Positions 1-6,880 of a DNA stretch of 22,692 nt are shown piece after piece. The DNA lies in NCBI GenBank assembly GCA_028718265.1, contig JAQUMG010000009.1, positions 1 through 22,692 on the forward strand, written 5' to 3'. The stretch comes from Candidatus Omnitrophota bacterium. Its GTDB lineage: Bacteria; Omnitrophota; Koll11; JAHIPI01. The notes under the pieces were generated by a model, which was not told the DNA's origin, searched no databases, and saw only the letters and a list, made by a program, of their open reading frames with translations. Made by a program: the position numbers and the translations under genes. Within the stretch, counting starts at the first letter, position 1. Each line of letters starts with the position of its first letter.

Positions 1-550
1 CATCGTTGATGTCTGTTTCTATTTCTACCCATGCGCCACGGTAAGGTATGACGCGTGCAGCGTATAATTTCTTGCCGTTCGGATGTATAAAATCTTCGAA
101 GGAAATGCCCGGAGACCTGTGAAGCTGACTTACAACTACTCTCTCATCTCCGTTTATAATAAACGTACCGGTTTCGGTCATGAGCGGCAAATCGCCCATA
201 TATACTTCCTGCTCCTTTACGTCCTTAGGCGTGCGAAGCCGTATCTTGACTTTTAGCGGGCTCGCGTACGTTATGCCTCTCTTCTGGCAGTCAGTTATAT
301 TATATTTCGGTGTACCAAGAGAATAACCGGCGTATTCCAGCTTGTATTTCCCGTCAAAACTATCAATCGGAAAAGCCTCGCGAAACGCGCCTTCAAGACC
401 GGCAGGCTTTCTTTTGGTCCTGGAAACATTTATCTGCAAAAATTCAGCGTACGAGGAAGTCTGCATCTCCACCATGTTGGGCATTTTGTAGCTGTCTTTT
501 ATCTTTCCGAAATTTTTTACGGTTTCTTTCATAGTCTCACTTTTTGTCAT
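1..550 (-). CDS. rpoB: RNA polymerase beta subunit (5' part)
   Basis: N-terminal 183 residues of the RNA polymerase beta subunit; the rest lies beyond the left edge. Translation of the minus strand gives the usual beta opening: FGKIKDSYKMPNMVEMQ, then a Tyr-Ala-Glu-Phe-Leu segment, and later the conserved fork and lobe motifs MTETGTFIINGDERVVVSQLHRSPG and the start of the YRGAWVE block, here given only in part because each is a known family signature. The gene follows rplL, as in nearly all bacteria. The start is uncertain. ATG at 550 is preceded by a 6-bp hairpin (557-571) and no clear Shine-Dalgarno. An in-frame ATG at 532 has AGTGAG about 4 bases upstream. Both give a plausible beta N terminus. 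The 124-base gap from rplL contains hairpins that may act in attenuation or processing. Confidence 0.97.
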   Translation of the reverse strand, partial: MTKSETMKETVKNFGKIKDSYKMPNMVEMQTSSYAEFLQINVSRTKRKPAGLEGAFREAFPIDSFDGKYKLEYAGYSLGTPKYNITDCQKRGITYASPLKVKIRLRTPKDVKEQEVYMGDLPLMTETGTFIINGDERVVVSQLHRSPGISFEDFIHPNGKKLYAARVIPYRGAWVEIETDIND

Positions 551-556
551 TGCAAT

Positions 557-571
557 CCCGCCATAGGCAGG
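557..571 (-). promoter_or_regulatory. Hairpin just upstream of rpoB start
   Basis: In the rpoB mRNA the sequence CCTGCC TAT GGCGGG forms a 6-bp stem (one G-T pair) with a 3-base loop. It ends about 6 bases before the ATG at 550 and occupies the place where a ribosome binding site should be. It could reduce initiation at 550 and favour the ATG at 532, or it may be chance. No experimental basis is visible. Confidence 0.4.
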
Positions 572-627
572 AGAAGCAATCTAATTTCGTGATCCCCTCG
601 GCCGCGATGCGCCTTCGGGATAAAATC

Positions 628-670
628 GACCATATAGCTTGCGCTTCTTTTAGTCGCGTAAGCTATGGTC
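628..670 (-). promoter_or_regulatory. rplL-rpoB intergenic hairpin (processing/attenuation candidate)
   Basis: The intergenic RNA can fold into a long stem: GACCATAGCTTACGC pairs with GCGCAAGCTATATGGTC, with a two-base AT bulge and one A-C mismatch around a loop of about 11 bases. A second weaker stem (ATCCC with GGGAT, about 592-621) follows. The RNA after the first stem is GATTTTATCC, not a proper U tract, so a simple intrinsic terminator is unlikely. In E. coli the same rplL-rpoB gap holds an attenuator and an RNase III site that set the ratio of ribosomal protein to polymerase. The position here suggests an analogous role, which is inference. Confidence 0.55.
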
Positions 671-674
671 TCAT

Positions 675-1088
675 TTACTTTAATTCTACCTTAGCGCCGG
701 CCGCTTCAAGCTTCTTCTTTATGTCCGCAGCCTCTTCTTTGGTAATGCCTTCTTTGACGGTCTTAGGTGCACCTTCCACCAGATCTTTTGCTTCTTTTAA
801 CCCTAATGTGGTAATAGCACGTATCTCTTTGATGACGTTGATCTTGTTGGCGCCTGCACTAGCCAGAATAACGGTAAATGATGTCTTCTCCTCGGCAGGT
901 GCTGCTGCACCTGCGGCCTGGGCCATACCGGCCGGTGCCATCATTGCCTGCATCGGAGTGACTCCGAATTTCTCTTCAAGCACTTTGACCAGGTTAGCAA
1001 GCTCCAGTACGGTCATGCCTTCGATAGAAGATATTATATCCTCCATCTTTTTGGATATCTGTATATCCGCCTTTTTCTCTTCTGCCAT
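675..1088 (-). CDS. rplL: 50S ribosomal protein L7/L12
   Basis: Stalk protein bL12 of the large ribosomal subunit, which recruits and stimulates translational GTPases. The 137-residue product has the family layout: an N-terminal dimerisation part (about residues 13-45, with [19 protein letters not shown]), an Ala/Pro/Gly-rich hinge (about 46-67), and a C-terminal domain beginning [20 protein letters not shown] and ending in VELK. It is slightly longer than the 120-130 residues typical of the family, mainly at the N terminus and in the hinge. The ATG is preceded by AGGAGAG at good spacing. It lies 16 bases after rplJ and before rpoB, as expected for this operon. Confidence 0.98.
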   Translation of the reverse strand: MAEEKKADIQISKKMEDIISSIEGMTVLELANLVKVLEEKFGVTPMQAMMAPAGMAQAAGAAAPAEEKTSFTVILASAGANKINVIKEIRAITTLGLKEAKDLVEGAPKTVKEGITKEEAADIKKKLEAAGAKVELK

Positions 1089-1104
1089 TGTATCTCTCCT
1101 ATGT

Positions 1105-1647
1105 TTAGTTACTTGTCTTCTTTTTTCCTATCGCGTCTACGACGCCGACTAAATTGCTTAAAAGATTACGCAATATTCCCACAAATCCGGTCACCGGTGA
1201 TTTCATGCCCGCCACTGTCATAGAAAGAAGTACTTCTCTTGACGGCAGAGTTGACATATATTTTATAGTGTCCAGCGACACCGTTTCACCGTTCATAAAT
1301 CCTATTCTTATTGCAACCTTGGCATGGCTCTTGGTGTAATGTACCAATAAGCGAGACATTGCCACCGGGTCGCCTTTTGTAAAAAGAACTCCGCATGTAC
1401 CGCTTATTGACGTGTCAAAATCTTCTATTTTGGCGCTTATGCCGGATTTTTTTATGGCCTGCTTCAGCATTGTATTCTTTGTGACCATATATGTGGAGAT
1501 GTTCTTTTCAAGAGACTTTCTCAGCTCCTCCACCTCTCCCACACCGACATTGCTGAAGCTTGTAATAAAAAAGTTGGGATAGGTTTTAAAGCGGTCTGCT
1601 ATCTCCTTGACCATACGCTCTTTACAGATTTTTCCGAATTTTTCCAT
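1105..1647 (-). CDS. rplJ: 50S ribosomal protein L10
   Basis: uL10, the base of the ribosomal stalk, which binds 23S rRNA and carries L7/L12 dimers on its C-terminal helix. The 180-residue protein has the usual N-terminal domain ([20 protein letters not shown], then [11 protein letters not shown]) and the [12 protein letters not shown] motif near residue 55-65. The C terminus is helical and hydrophobic ([19 protein letters not shown]), which fits L12 binding. The ATG has AGAAGG upstream. It begins only 12 bases after rplA, so there is no room for the long L10 leader that autoregulates rplJL in many bacteria. Any feedback must act elsewhere in the operon. Confidence 0.97.
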   Translation of the reverse strand: MEKFGKICKERMVKEIADRFKTYPNFFITSFSNVGVGEVEELRKSLEKNISTYMVTKNTMLKQAIKKSGISAKIEDFDTSISGTCGVLFTKGDPVAMSRLLVHYTKSHAKVAIRIGFMNGETVSLDTIKYMSTLPSREVLLSMTVAGMKSPVTGFVGILRNLLSNLVGVVDAIGKKKTSN

Positions 1648-1659
1648 ATTTGCCTTCTC

Positions 1660-2352
1660 TTACTTACGCCAGTTGGCGATATCCAGCCGCAATCCTGGTC
1701 CCATCGTCGACGATATGGACATGTTTTTTAGGAATATGCCTTTAACGACATGCGGCTTTGCACGTTCGACAGAATCTATCAGTTCCGCGCCGTTTTCAAA
1801 AAGCGCTTTGGTCTCGAATGATAATTTGCCTATCATTGCGTGAATATTAGATTGCTTGTCCATCTTAAACTCAATCTTTCCCTTTTTTACCTCTTCGACT
1901 GCTTTCTGCACATCGCTGGTTACGGTTCCTGCTTTTGGATTCGGCATTAGACCGCGCGGTCCCAGAACTTTTCCGAGGCGCCCCATATCCTTCATCATGT
2001 CGGGCGTAGCTATCGCAACATCAAAATCACACCAGCCCTCACCGACTTTTTTTACGAGCTCATCCGCACCGACAAAATCTGCGCCGGCCGCTTTGGCTTT
2101 TCTTTCGTCGTCACCCTTACAGAAAACGGCTACCTTGCGCGTCTTACCGGTACCGTGCGGCAACGATACGGTACCCCTTACGCTTACGGAAGTTTCCTTG
2201 ATGTCCACATTAATTTTGAACGATATCTCGACCGTCTGGTCAAATTTTGTCTTAGGCGCCTGTTTTAATACTTCAATCGCATCGCGCAGAGTATACGCCT
2301 TTTTCTTATCTACTAATTTGCTAAATTCTTTTTTCCGTTTAGACAGCGCCAT
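1660..2352 (-). CDS. rplA: 50S ribosomal protein L1
   Basis: uL1, the 23S rRNA-binding protein of the L1 stalk that helps release deacylated tRNA from the E site. Its 230 residues match the family length. Recognisable segments are the start MALSKRKKEF, the VRGTVSLPHGTGKTRKVAVF block, the MPNPKAGTVT signature near residue 137-146 and the C-terminal MSISSTMGPGLRLD motif. It follows rplK by 16 bases and precedes rplJ by 12. L1 represses the L11-L1 mRNA in E. coli; no such site was identified here by eye. Confidence 0.98.
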   Translation of the reverse strand: MALSKRKKEFSKLVDKKKAYTLRDAIEVLKQAPKTKFDQTVEISFKINVDIKETSVSVRGTVSLPHGTGKTRKVAVFCKGDDERKAKAAGADFVGADELVKKVGEGWCDFDVAIATPDMMKDMGRLGKVLGPRGLMPNPKAGTVTSDVQKAVEEVKKGKIEFKMDKQSNIHAMIGKLSFETKALFENGAELIDSVERAKPHVVKGIFLKNMSISSTMGPGLRLDIANWRK

Positions 2353-2368
2353 AATATATGATAGCTCC

Positions 2369-2800
2369 TCACTTTTTATCTACAACGTCTATGCCCATGC
2401 TTCGGGCCGTTCCCGCAACGATCTTCATCGCCTGCTCGATATCTGCCGTGTTAAGGTCCTGCATCTTTATCTTCGCTATTTCCCGTATTTGATCTTTTGT
2501 AACAGAACCGACTTTCTCTTTGTGCGGAACACCGCTTGCCTTCGCTACGCCGCAGGCTCTTTTGAGCAATATCGAGGACGGGGGGCTTTTTATGATAAAT
2601 GTAAACGATTTGTCTTCGTACGCCGTGATTATGACCGGCAACTTCAGGCCGTCTCTGCCCTGGGTCTTTGCATTAAACTGCTTGCAGAACTCCATTATGT
2701 TTAAGCCGTGCTGGCCTAGGGCAGGACCTACCGGAGGAGCAGGGTTAGCTGCGCCTGCCGGACAATATAACTTTATTACTGCTTTTACTTTTTTTGCCAT
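2369..2800 (-). CDS. rplK: 50S ribosomal protein L11
   Basis: uL11, which with 23S rRNA forms the GTPase-associated centre that contacts EF-G, EF-Tu and RelA. The 143-residue product opens [20 protein letters not shown] and carries the Pro-rich N-terminal motif [20 protein letters not shown], followed by the C-terminal RNA-binding domain with [12 protein letters not shown] and the ending [10 protein letters not shown]. The ATG is preceded by AAGGGTT. It lies 44 bases downstream of nusG in the order nusG-rplK-rplA, conserved in most bacteria. Confidence 0.98.
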   Translation of the reverse strand: MAKKVKAVIKLYCPAGAANPAPPVGPALGQHGLNIMEFCKQFNAKTQGRDGLKLPVIITAYEDKSFTFIIKSPPSSILLKRACGVAKASGVPHKEKVGSVTKDQIREIAKIKMQDLNTADIEQAMKIVAGTARSMGIDVVDKK

Positions 2801-2844
2801 TTTTGAACCCTTAAATGATTCCGCCGCAGCGGTGGATTATATAA

Positions 2845-3375
2845 CTATATTTTTTCAACCTGCCAATATTCGAGTTCCACGGGAGTGGATCTTCCAAAAA
2901 TCGAAATTGTTACCTTCAATTTTCCTTTTGTAGGGTTGATTTCCTCAATCGTGCCGTTAAAATTCGTAAAGGGGCCTTCCAGAACCCGAACGCCTTCGCC
3001 CTTTTCAAATATGACTTTAGGCGTCGGTTTCTCTTTTGCCATCTCAGCTTGCTTTAATATGGCGGTGATTTCAGTTTCTTTTAGCGGGACGGGTCTGCGT
3101 CCGGAACCGATAAAACCGCTTACGCCGGGCGTATTTTTTATGAGGTACCACGTGTCATCGGTAAGCTCCATCTCAACGAGGACATAGCCGGGAAAGAATT
3201 TTCTCGTGGATATCTTCTTCTTTCCGGCTTTTACTTCCGAGACTTTTTCGGTAGGTACTAAAACCTGCAATATGAGATCACTAACGGAACTTGTTCTTGC
3301 CCTACTCTCTATATTCGCTTTGACTTTATCTTCGTACCCAGTCTGCGTATGTACCACATACCACTGCTTTGCCAT
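2845..3375 (-). CDS. nusG: Transcription termination/antitermination factor NusG
   Basis: NusG binds the clamp of elongating RNA polymerase and couples it to ribosomes or Rho. The 176 residues show an N-terminal NGN domain (MAKQWYVVHTQTGYEDKV, then the RKFFPGYVLVEM segment and NTPGVSGFIG) and a C-terminal KOW domain (GEGVRVLEGPFTNFNGTIEE, then GRSTPVELEYWQVEKI). The length is typical of a standard NusG without insertions. It follows secE by 16 bases; secE-nusG is a near-universal pair. Confidence 0.98.
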   Translation of the reverse strand: MAKQWYVVHTQTGYEDKVKANIESRARTSSVSDLILQVLVPTEKVSEVKAGKKKISTRKFFPGYVLVEMELTDDTWYLIKNTPGVSGFIGSGRRPVPLKETEITAILKQAEMAKEKPTPKVIFEKGEGVRVLEGPFTNFNGTIEEINPTKGKLKVTISIFGRSTPVELEYWQVEKI

Positions 3376-3391
3376 TGATTACACCATAAAC

Positions 3392-3580
3392 CTAAAGTTT
3401 AATAACAATATCCACTATTCTCACAAATACAAAATCGCACATCCATATAAAGGCGCCCAGCAATAACATGGATGAAATTACCACAGTTGCTGAGGAGGTC
3501 AGTTCGTCTTTGGTTGACCACGAAACTTTACCTAATTCGGCCTTTACCTCTTTAACGAAATTAGCGACTTTATTTGCCAT
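3392..3580 (-). CDS. secE: Preprotein translocase subunit SecE
   Basis: Small clamp subunit of the SecYEG channel in the inner membrane. The 62-residue form is the short, single-span type found in most bacteria other than Enterobacteria. It has an amphipathic N-terminal helix with the family motif FVKEVKAELGKVSWSTKDEL (residues about 8-27) and one membrane segment at about 35-58. The gene lies between tRNA-Trp and nusG, its conserved place. Confidence 0.95.
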   Translation of the reverse strand: MANKVANFVKEVKAELGKVSWSTKDELTSSATVVISSMLLLGAFIWMCDFVFVRIVDIVIKL

Positions 3581-3629
3581 TTTATTTATTCCCTGCTGCT
3601 ACTTATGGCCTCTCGACCTTACTTGGAAC

Positions 3630-3706
3630 TGGCAGGCCAGGAGGGATTCGAACCCCCAACAGGCGGTTTTGGAGACCGCTGCTCTTCCAGTTGGAGCTAC
3701 TGGCCT
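3630..3706 (-). tRNA. tRNA-Trp (anticodon CCA)
   Basis: A 77-base cloverleaf with encoded CCA. The acceptor stem is AGGCCAG/CTGGCCT, the anticodon arm GCGGT-CTCCAAA-ACCGC gives anticodon CCA, and the T arm is GGGGG-TTCGAAT-CCCTC. The discriminator is G. It lies between rpmG and secE; a tRNA-Trp directly before secE-nusG is also the E. coli arrangement. It is presumably excised from the superoperon transcript. Confidence 0.97.
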
Positions 3707-3741
3707 TCCTATATATATAGGCTGCCTATACCTCGCTCCGT

Positions 3742-3891
3742 TTACTTTAATTCTTTGTGCAATGTATGCTTTTTACAAAATTTACAGTACTTATTTAATT
3801 CTATCTTGTCTTTAGTCTTCTTTTTATTTTTCCATGAGTTGTAATTTCGGTTTTTGCATTCCGAGCATGCTAATGTTATTATATCGCGCAT
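3742..3891 (-). CDS. rpmG: 50S ribosomal protein L33
   Basis: bL33 of the large subunit, near the E site. The short minus-strand frame codes for 49 residues beginning [17 protein letters not shown] and ending [10 protein letters not shown]. It has two Cys pairs, CSEC (residues 9-12) and CKFC (36-39), so it is the zinc-ribbon (C+) form and not a zinc-independent paralogue. The length and the Lys-rich middle are typical. The ATG has AAAGGT upstream and lies 8 bases after the tuf stop codon, so it is probably cotranscribed with tuf. The order tuf-rpmG-tRNA-Trp-secE is common in bacteria. Confidence 0.95.
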   Translation of the reverse strand: MRDIITLACSECKNRNYNSWKNKKKTKDKIELNKYCKFCKKHTLHKELK

Positions 3892-3899
3892 TTTTACCT

Positions 3900-5096
3900 T
3901 TATGCTATTACTTCAGTTACGACTCCTGCGCCGACCGTATGGCCGCCTTCTCTTACGGCGAACCTGAGTTCTTTTTCCATGGCGATGGGCGTTATGAGTT
4001 CGACTTCAAACTGCGTGTTATCGCCGGGCATAATCATCTCAACTCCCTGCGGGAGGGTGACTATTCCGGTGACGTCTGTTGTCCTGAAATAAAACTGAGG
4101 CCTATAACCCTTGAAGAACGGCGTATGGCGGCCGCCCTCTTCTTTTGTCAGGATATAGACTTCGGATTTAAACTTTGTGTGCGGGGTTATCGAACCCGGC
4201 GCAGCAAGTACCTGGCCGCGCTCCAGGTCTTTCTTTTCAACACCTCTTAAAAGGACTCCTATATTATCGCCTGCCTGCCCCGAATCAAGCAGCTTTCGGA
4301 ACATCTCAACACCTGTTACGACAGACTTCTTGGTCTCTTTTATGCCTACGATCTCTATGGGCTCCCCTACCTTTATCTGGCCGCGCTCGACTCTTCCGGT
4401 ACCGACTGTGCCGCGGCCGGTAATCGAGAATACGTCTTCAATCGGCATTAAGAAGGGCTTATCTATATCGCGCTTGGGTGTCGGAATGAATTCGTCTATT
4501 GCCTTCATGAGGTCATATATGCATTTGGTTGCGTTAGGATCGGCCGGGTTCTTCATTGCGCTTAAGGAATCGCCCCTGATTACGGGGGTCTTGTCTCCGG
4601 GGTACTTATATTTGGTGAGGAGTTCTCTTACTTCTAATTCTACGAGGTCAAGGAGTTCTTTGTCGTCTACTAAGTCTACTTTATTAAGGAATACTACGAT
4701 CGCGGGGACGTTAACCTGGCGGGCCAGGAGGATATGCTCTCTCGTCTGCGGCATCGGGCCGTCTGCGGCCGAGACGACGAGTATGGCGCCGTCCATCTGA
4801 GCTGCGCCCGTGATCATGTTCTTTATGTAGTCAGCGTGGCCCGGACAGTCTATATGGGCATAATGGCGGTTATCGGTTTCGTATTCAACGTGGGAAACCG
4901 CTATTGTGACGGTCTTGGTCTCATCGCGTACGGTGCCGCCCTTTGCTATATCAGCATATGATTTTACCTGTGCTTTGCCTTTTTGGGCTAATGTCGCGAG
5001 GATAGCTGCTGTCAGAGTTGTTTTACCGTGATCGATATGGCCTATGGTACCTACGTTAACATGAGGCTTAGTGCGTTCAAATTTTTCCTTTGCCAT
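3900..5096 (-). CDS. tuf: Elongation factor Tu
   Basis: GTPase that delivers aminoacyl-tRNA to the ribosome. From ATG 5096 the product is 398 residues starting [16 protein letters not shown], the family length. Motifs present are G1 GHIDHGKT, the switch II element DCPGHADY and G4 NKVD, followed by the domain 2 and 3 barrels and the end [11 protein letters not shown]. The frame stays open 60 bases upstream, but AAGGAGGAGG sits directly before ATG 5096 and the upstream codons have no family match, so 5096 is chosen. It lies 92 bases after tRNA-Thr(GGT), as E. coli tufB lies after thrT. Confidence 0.98.
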   Translation of the reverse strand: MAKEKFERTKPHVNVGTIGHIDHGKTTLTAAILATLAQKGKAQVKSYADIAKGGTVRDETKTVTIAVSHVEYETDNRHYAHIDCPGHADYIKNMITGAAQMDGAILVVSAADGPMPQTREHILLARQVNVPAIVVFLNKVDLVDDKELLDLVELEVRELLTKYKYPGDKTPVIRGDSLSAMKNPADPNATKCIYDLMKAIDEFIPTPKRDIDKPFLMPIEDVFSITGRGTVGTGRVERGQIKVGEPIEIVGIKETKKSVVTGVEMFRKLLDSGQAGDNIGVLLRGVEKKDLERGQVLAAPGSITPHTKFKSEVYILTKEEGGRHTPFFKGYRPQFYFRTTDVTGIVTLPQGVEMIMPGDNTQFEVELITPIAMEKELRFAVREGGHTVGAGVVTEVIA

Positions 5097-5126
5097 GTTA
5101 CCTCCTCCTTCTTTAGTCTTTTTATT

Positions 5127-5143
5127 TCCGCCGATAAGGCGGA
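5127..5143 (-). promoter_or_regulatory. Hairpin in the tRNA-Thr to tuf spacer
   Basis: The RNA can form a 6-bp stem TCCGCC/GGCGGA with a 5-base loop (TTATC), about 30 bases before the tuf start. It is followed by AATAAAAAG, so it is not an intrinsic terminator. It may mark tRNA trailer processing or stabilise the tuf mRNA 5' end. The same TCCGCC...GGCGGA palindrome recurs at 10726-10740. Confidence 0.4.
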
Positions 5144-5174
5144 CCAGCCTCTTCAAGCTTATATATCAAAACAT

Positions 5175-5855
5175 CTAGGCACTAGCGATGGAGCCCTCGA
5201 TCGGAATTGAACCGATGACCTCATGCTTACCATGCATGTGCTCTACCGACTGAGCTACAAGGGCGTATTCGTCGAGCCACGACTTTATTTGTTTGATCAA
5301 CTTTATATTACTCACGTACAGTGTTGCTGTACCATAAAGGGCTCTTCTTTTTCTGTATACGCCCTTACCGCGTCTTCCCAAAACCCTTGTCTTGTAAAAT
5401 TGAGTCGGGGGCAAATTTAATTCCCGGCTCCAGAATTGCTCAATCCCTTTTATATCACAGCTCTGATATGCAGTTATGGAAATGTGTATTCTTTCTTTGG
5501 GAACGCCGCATATAATCGTCAAAAGCTTTACGATACTATTCAATGTTTGATGATTTTCGCTGCGCACGGCAAGAGTGTGTGGATGATTGATATAACCGCC
5601 CTCCCACAGCAATCCCATCGCAAATGCCTTAAGCCGCTCTTCATCGATTGTCAGAAAATCTTTTGTACGAAATACGTCTTTATTGTGTTTTAAATAAGAA
5701 GCGTCGCTCCGGGTACGTCGTCGGATGCCGTATTTATCCATAAGATACACGACTTTGCGCCATGGCAAATTTACAGTTTCACCGACTTCGCGCGCAGATT
5801 TGCCGAGTGAGTAATCCGTCGATATTTTTTCGATCATTTCACGCGAATCCGACAT
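5175..5855 (-). CDS. LAGLIDADG-like endonuclease-family protein reading into tRNA-Thr
   Basis: The frame codes for 226 residues. An N-terminal part (about 1-50) looks like a helix-turn-helix (SLGKSAREVGETVNLPWRKV, then YLMDKYGI and a basic RRRTRS). A second part (about 73-195) has AMGLLWEGGY (79-88), a degenerate single LAGLIDADG-like motif, and the alternation expected of a compact homing-endonuclease fold, ending VSNIKLIKQIKSWLDEY. Similar short proteins are familiar from candidate-phylum genomes. Residues 198-222 are simply tRNA-Thr(GGT) translated (ALVAQSVEH...), a well-known artefact-like tail. No stop separates the protein from the tRNA; the first stop is at 5175-5177. The natural end is therefore probably near residue 197. 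A single motif implies a homodimer if active. Nuclease activity is inferred, not shown. Confidence 0.65.
   Translation of the reverse strand: MSDSREMIEKISTDYSLGKSAREVGETVNLPWRKVVYLMDKYGIRRRTRSDASYLKHNKDVFRTKDFLTIDEERLKAFAMGLLWEGGYINHPHTLAVRSENHQTLNSIVKLLTIICGVPKERIHISITAYQSCDIKGIEQFWSRELNLPPTQFYKTRVLGRRGKGVYRKRRALYGTATLYVSNIKLIKQIKSWLDEYALVAQSVEHMHGKHEVIGSIPIEGSIASA
5189..5264 (-). tRNA. tRNA-Thr (anticodon GGT)
   Basis: A 76-base cloverleaf with encoded CCA. The acceptor stem is GCCCTTG/CGAGGGC with one G-T pair, the anticodon arm CATGC-ATGGTAA-GCATG gives anticodon GGT, and the T arm is ATCGG-TTCAATT-CCGAT. It matches E. coli thrT in identity and in being the last tRNA before tuf. It is wholly contained in the open frame of the LAGLIDADG-like gene, so RNase P cleavage at 5264 would cut that mRNA before any stop codon. 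Confidence 0.96.
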
Positions 5856-5882
5856 TTTGTAAAGCTCTACCTGCCTTCCTGC

Positions 5883-5915
5883 AAAAAAAATAACGCGGTA
5901 TTAGTTTGCGTTATT
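5883..5915 (-). terminator. Attenuator-like terminator in the leader
   Basis: On the minus strand AATAACGC, an 11-base loop and GCGTTATT form an 8-bp stem followed directly by a run of T (5888-5883). This is a rho-independent terminator shape, though the stem is AU-rich and modest. It lies about 30-60 bases after the predicted transcription start at about 5944 and before the start codon at 5855, so it would act as an attenuator. No leader peptide or known riboswitch was recognised. Confidence 0.55.
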
Positions 5916-5950
5916 ATTTAATATTTAATCATAGAAGTTACGGAGCATAA

Positions 5951-5978
5951 AGTATATCATATAACAGTATTTTGTCAA
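5951..5978 (-). promoter_or_regulatory. Sigma-70 promoter for the tRNA-Thr/tuf/rpoB superoperon
   Basis: TTGACA (5978-5973, perfect -35) and TATACT (5956-5951, one mismatch -10) are separated by 16 bases. The start would fall near 5944. Downstream on the same strand are the LAGLIDADG-like gene, tRNA-Thr(GGT), tuf and the rest to rpoB, so this is probably the main promoter of the superoperon. It sits inside the accessory zone. Confidence 0.8.
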
Positions 5979-6058
5979 GGGTTTTTTGAAAAAAATTTAC
6001 TTTTTTAAATGTTTTAATAAATGGGTTAAAAACGTGAATTTTAAGGGGTTAAGGATTA

Positions 6059-6295
6059 AAACGAATACGGTGTTTTTCTCGCTCCTAGTCGATTTCTACC
6101 GCCGCAAGACGGGACGGCTAAGGTCTTTCCTCGCTCGGTGGCTGCAGAACTCGCCCCAACGGTATCTCCGTTGGGGCTCGGACAGCTTCGCCATCCCGAG
6201 ATTGCCATGCTCTCGCATGGCCTCGGGATTCCCTCGCTCGTCAAGCTGCTTCGCCTAAAATCGACATGTCGCTGTGAAAAACACCGTATTCGTTT
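6059..6295. mobile_element. 237-bp element with perfect 20-bp terminal inverted repeats
   Basis: The ends AAACGAATACGGTGTTTTTC (6059-6078) and its exact reverse complement (6276-6295) enclose GC-rich sequence within AT-rich flanks. Just inside, GTCGATTT and AAATCGAC continue the symmetry imperfectly. The interior has two strong hairpins: GCCCCAACGG-TATCT-CCGTTGGGGC (6153-6177) and a nested stem ATCCCGAG/CTCGGGAT around GCCATGC-TCTC-GCATGGC (6193-6229). No convincing coding frame, transposase or clear target-site duplication was seen. It looks like a MITE-like nonautonomous element or a structured dispersed repeat. Confidence 0.6.
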
Positions 6296-6314
6296 AGCAA
6301 TTTTAATGAGATTA

Positions 6315-6331
6315 ATGCTATCGGCTAGCAT
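6315..6331. repeat. Small palindrome downstream of accessory genes
   Basis: ATGCTA-TCGGC-TAGCAT is a 6-bp stem with a 5-base loop. It lies downstream of the accessory genes on the minus strand and could help end their transcripts, but no T tract follows. A second symmetric site, ATAACTT...AAGTTAT with a 13-base centre, is at 6360-6386. The remaining sequence between 6296 and 6415 shows nothing else recognisable. Confidence 0.3.
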
Positions 6332-6415
6332 ATATTTGTAGTTATACAAGAATGGCTAAATAACTTGCGACGATAAGCGAAGTTATACCAAAATACACCA
6401 TGTGTACACCGCGAC

Positions 6416-6478
6416 TTTTTGAAAGAGGAATATTAAGGAGAAAACTTCCTTTTTGGCGCCGCAGACCAAATTGTTTAG
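6416..6478. repeat. Repeat R1, internally deleted copy A
   Basis: The outer parts match the full copies at 10448-10603 and 18010-18165: TTTTTGAAAGAGGAA..ATTAAGGAGAAAAC at one end, and the arm TTTTTGGCGCCGCAGACCAA plus ATTGTTTAG at the other. The middle, including the conserved GCGCTAGCCCCGCC core, is missing. Like the full copies it ends directly at a TGG that reads as CCA on the minus strand (6479-6481). Confidence 0.7.
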
Positions 6479-6490
6479 TGGGGCGGGAGA
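6479..6490 (-). repeat. Possible tRNA-Gly 3'-end fragment (att-like)
   Basis: TGGGGCGGGAGA matches the 3' end of tRNA-Gly(TCC), TGGAGCGGGAGA (8937-8948), at 11 of 12 positions in the same orientation. The mismatch is at the discriminator base. The intact tRNA at one end, accessory genes between, and a copy of its 3' end at the other is the usual layout of tRNA-site integration. The match is short, and the following bases (a GAGACGCGTCTC palindrome at 6487-6498 and a GCGGA/TCCGC hairpin at 6506-6523) do not continue as tRNA. Confidence 0.4.
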
Positions 6491-6577
6491 CGCGTCTCAC
6501 CGATTGCGGAAAAGCTAATCCGCTATATAGTTGTGAGCGTATAAATTGGAAGAAGTGTAAGGTTATTGCTTAACGCA

Positions 6578-6880
6578 TTACCACAAATCTGGTAAACGTT
6601 TCTTTGGTGCATTGGTAAAAAAATCCCACTCCCATGCCTCATCAGGCATTGAGCCTGCAAATTTGTTCGATGTTATGTCCACAATCAACAGTCTATCATC
6701 TTTGTCTATATGCGTTGCAAGTCTCCTCAGCAACGCTTCATTAGATTCACCTGTTTTTAACAACCAAGAAGCCTCAATATAATGCCACCAGTCATCGGTT
6801 TTCTTTAATTCTTCATAGAACGCATTATAGTCTTTCGCCTTATTAGTTAATTCGTATGTAACAAGAAATGTTTTATACAT
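6578..6880 (-). CDS. SinR-like small protein with Cas2/VapD-type fold (putative)
   Basis: The 100-residue product opens MYKTFLVTYELTNKAKDYNA and has DDWWHYIEASWLL near residues 29-41 and DKDDRLLIVDIT near 59-70. This beta-alpha-beta pattern with a WWHY..S/TW core resembles the small proteins often annotated SinR family, which share the ferredoxin-like fold of Cas2 and VapD. Their function is not settled; some relatives are RNases or toxins. ATG 6880 with AGAGG upstream is preferred to TTG 6886. It overlaps the preceding membrane-protein gene by 8 bases, so the two are probably cotranslated. No CRISPR array or other cas gene is nearby, so it is not a CRISPR adaptation gene. The C-terminal part (TNAPKKRLPDLW) is unremarkable. 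Confidence 0.6.
   Translation of the reverse strand: MYKTFLVTYELTNKAKDYNAFYEELKKTDDWWHYIEASWLLKTGESNEALLRRLATHIDKDDRLLIVDITSNKFAGSMPDEAWEWDFFTNAPKKRLPDLW

Noticed and set aside
544..1152. Plus-strand frame of 202 codons over rplL
   Set aside because: It is antisense to rplL, has no family signature and reflects the Ala-rich codon bias of rplL.
5097..5156. Longer EF-Tu start adding 20 residues
   Set aside because: The extension covers the Shine-Dalgarno and the leader hairpin, and has no family match; ATG 5096 is standard.
6056..6349. Frames on both strands across the 237-bp inverted-repeat element
   Set aside because: They are built on hairpins and inverted repeats, with Arg/Ser/Pro-rich composition and no ribosome sites.
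6360..6386. loxP- or dif-like recombination site ATAACTT...AAGTTAT
   Set aside because: Only 7-bp arms match, the centre is 13 bases, and the arms do not fit the XerC/XerD consensus. Noted only as a small palindrome.
6479..6540. A complete tRNA after repeat R1 copy A
   Set aside because: Only the 3' tip matches tRNA-Gly. There is no 5' acceptor strand, no T-loop and no proper anticodon arm; the hairpins do not make a cloverleaf.
6578..6880. Cas2 of a CRISPR system
   Set aside because: No repeat-spacer array and no cas1 or other cas gene; the sequence is closer to standalone SinR-type proteins.
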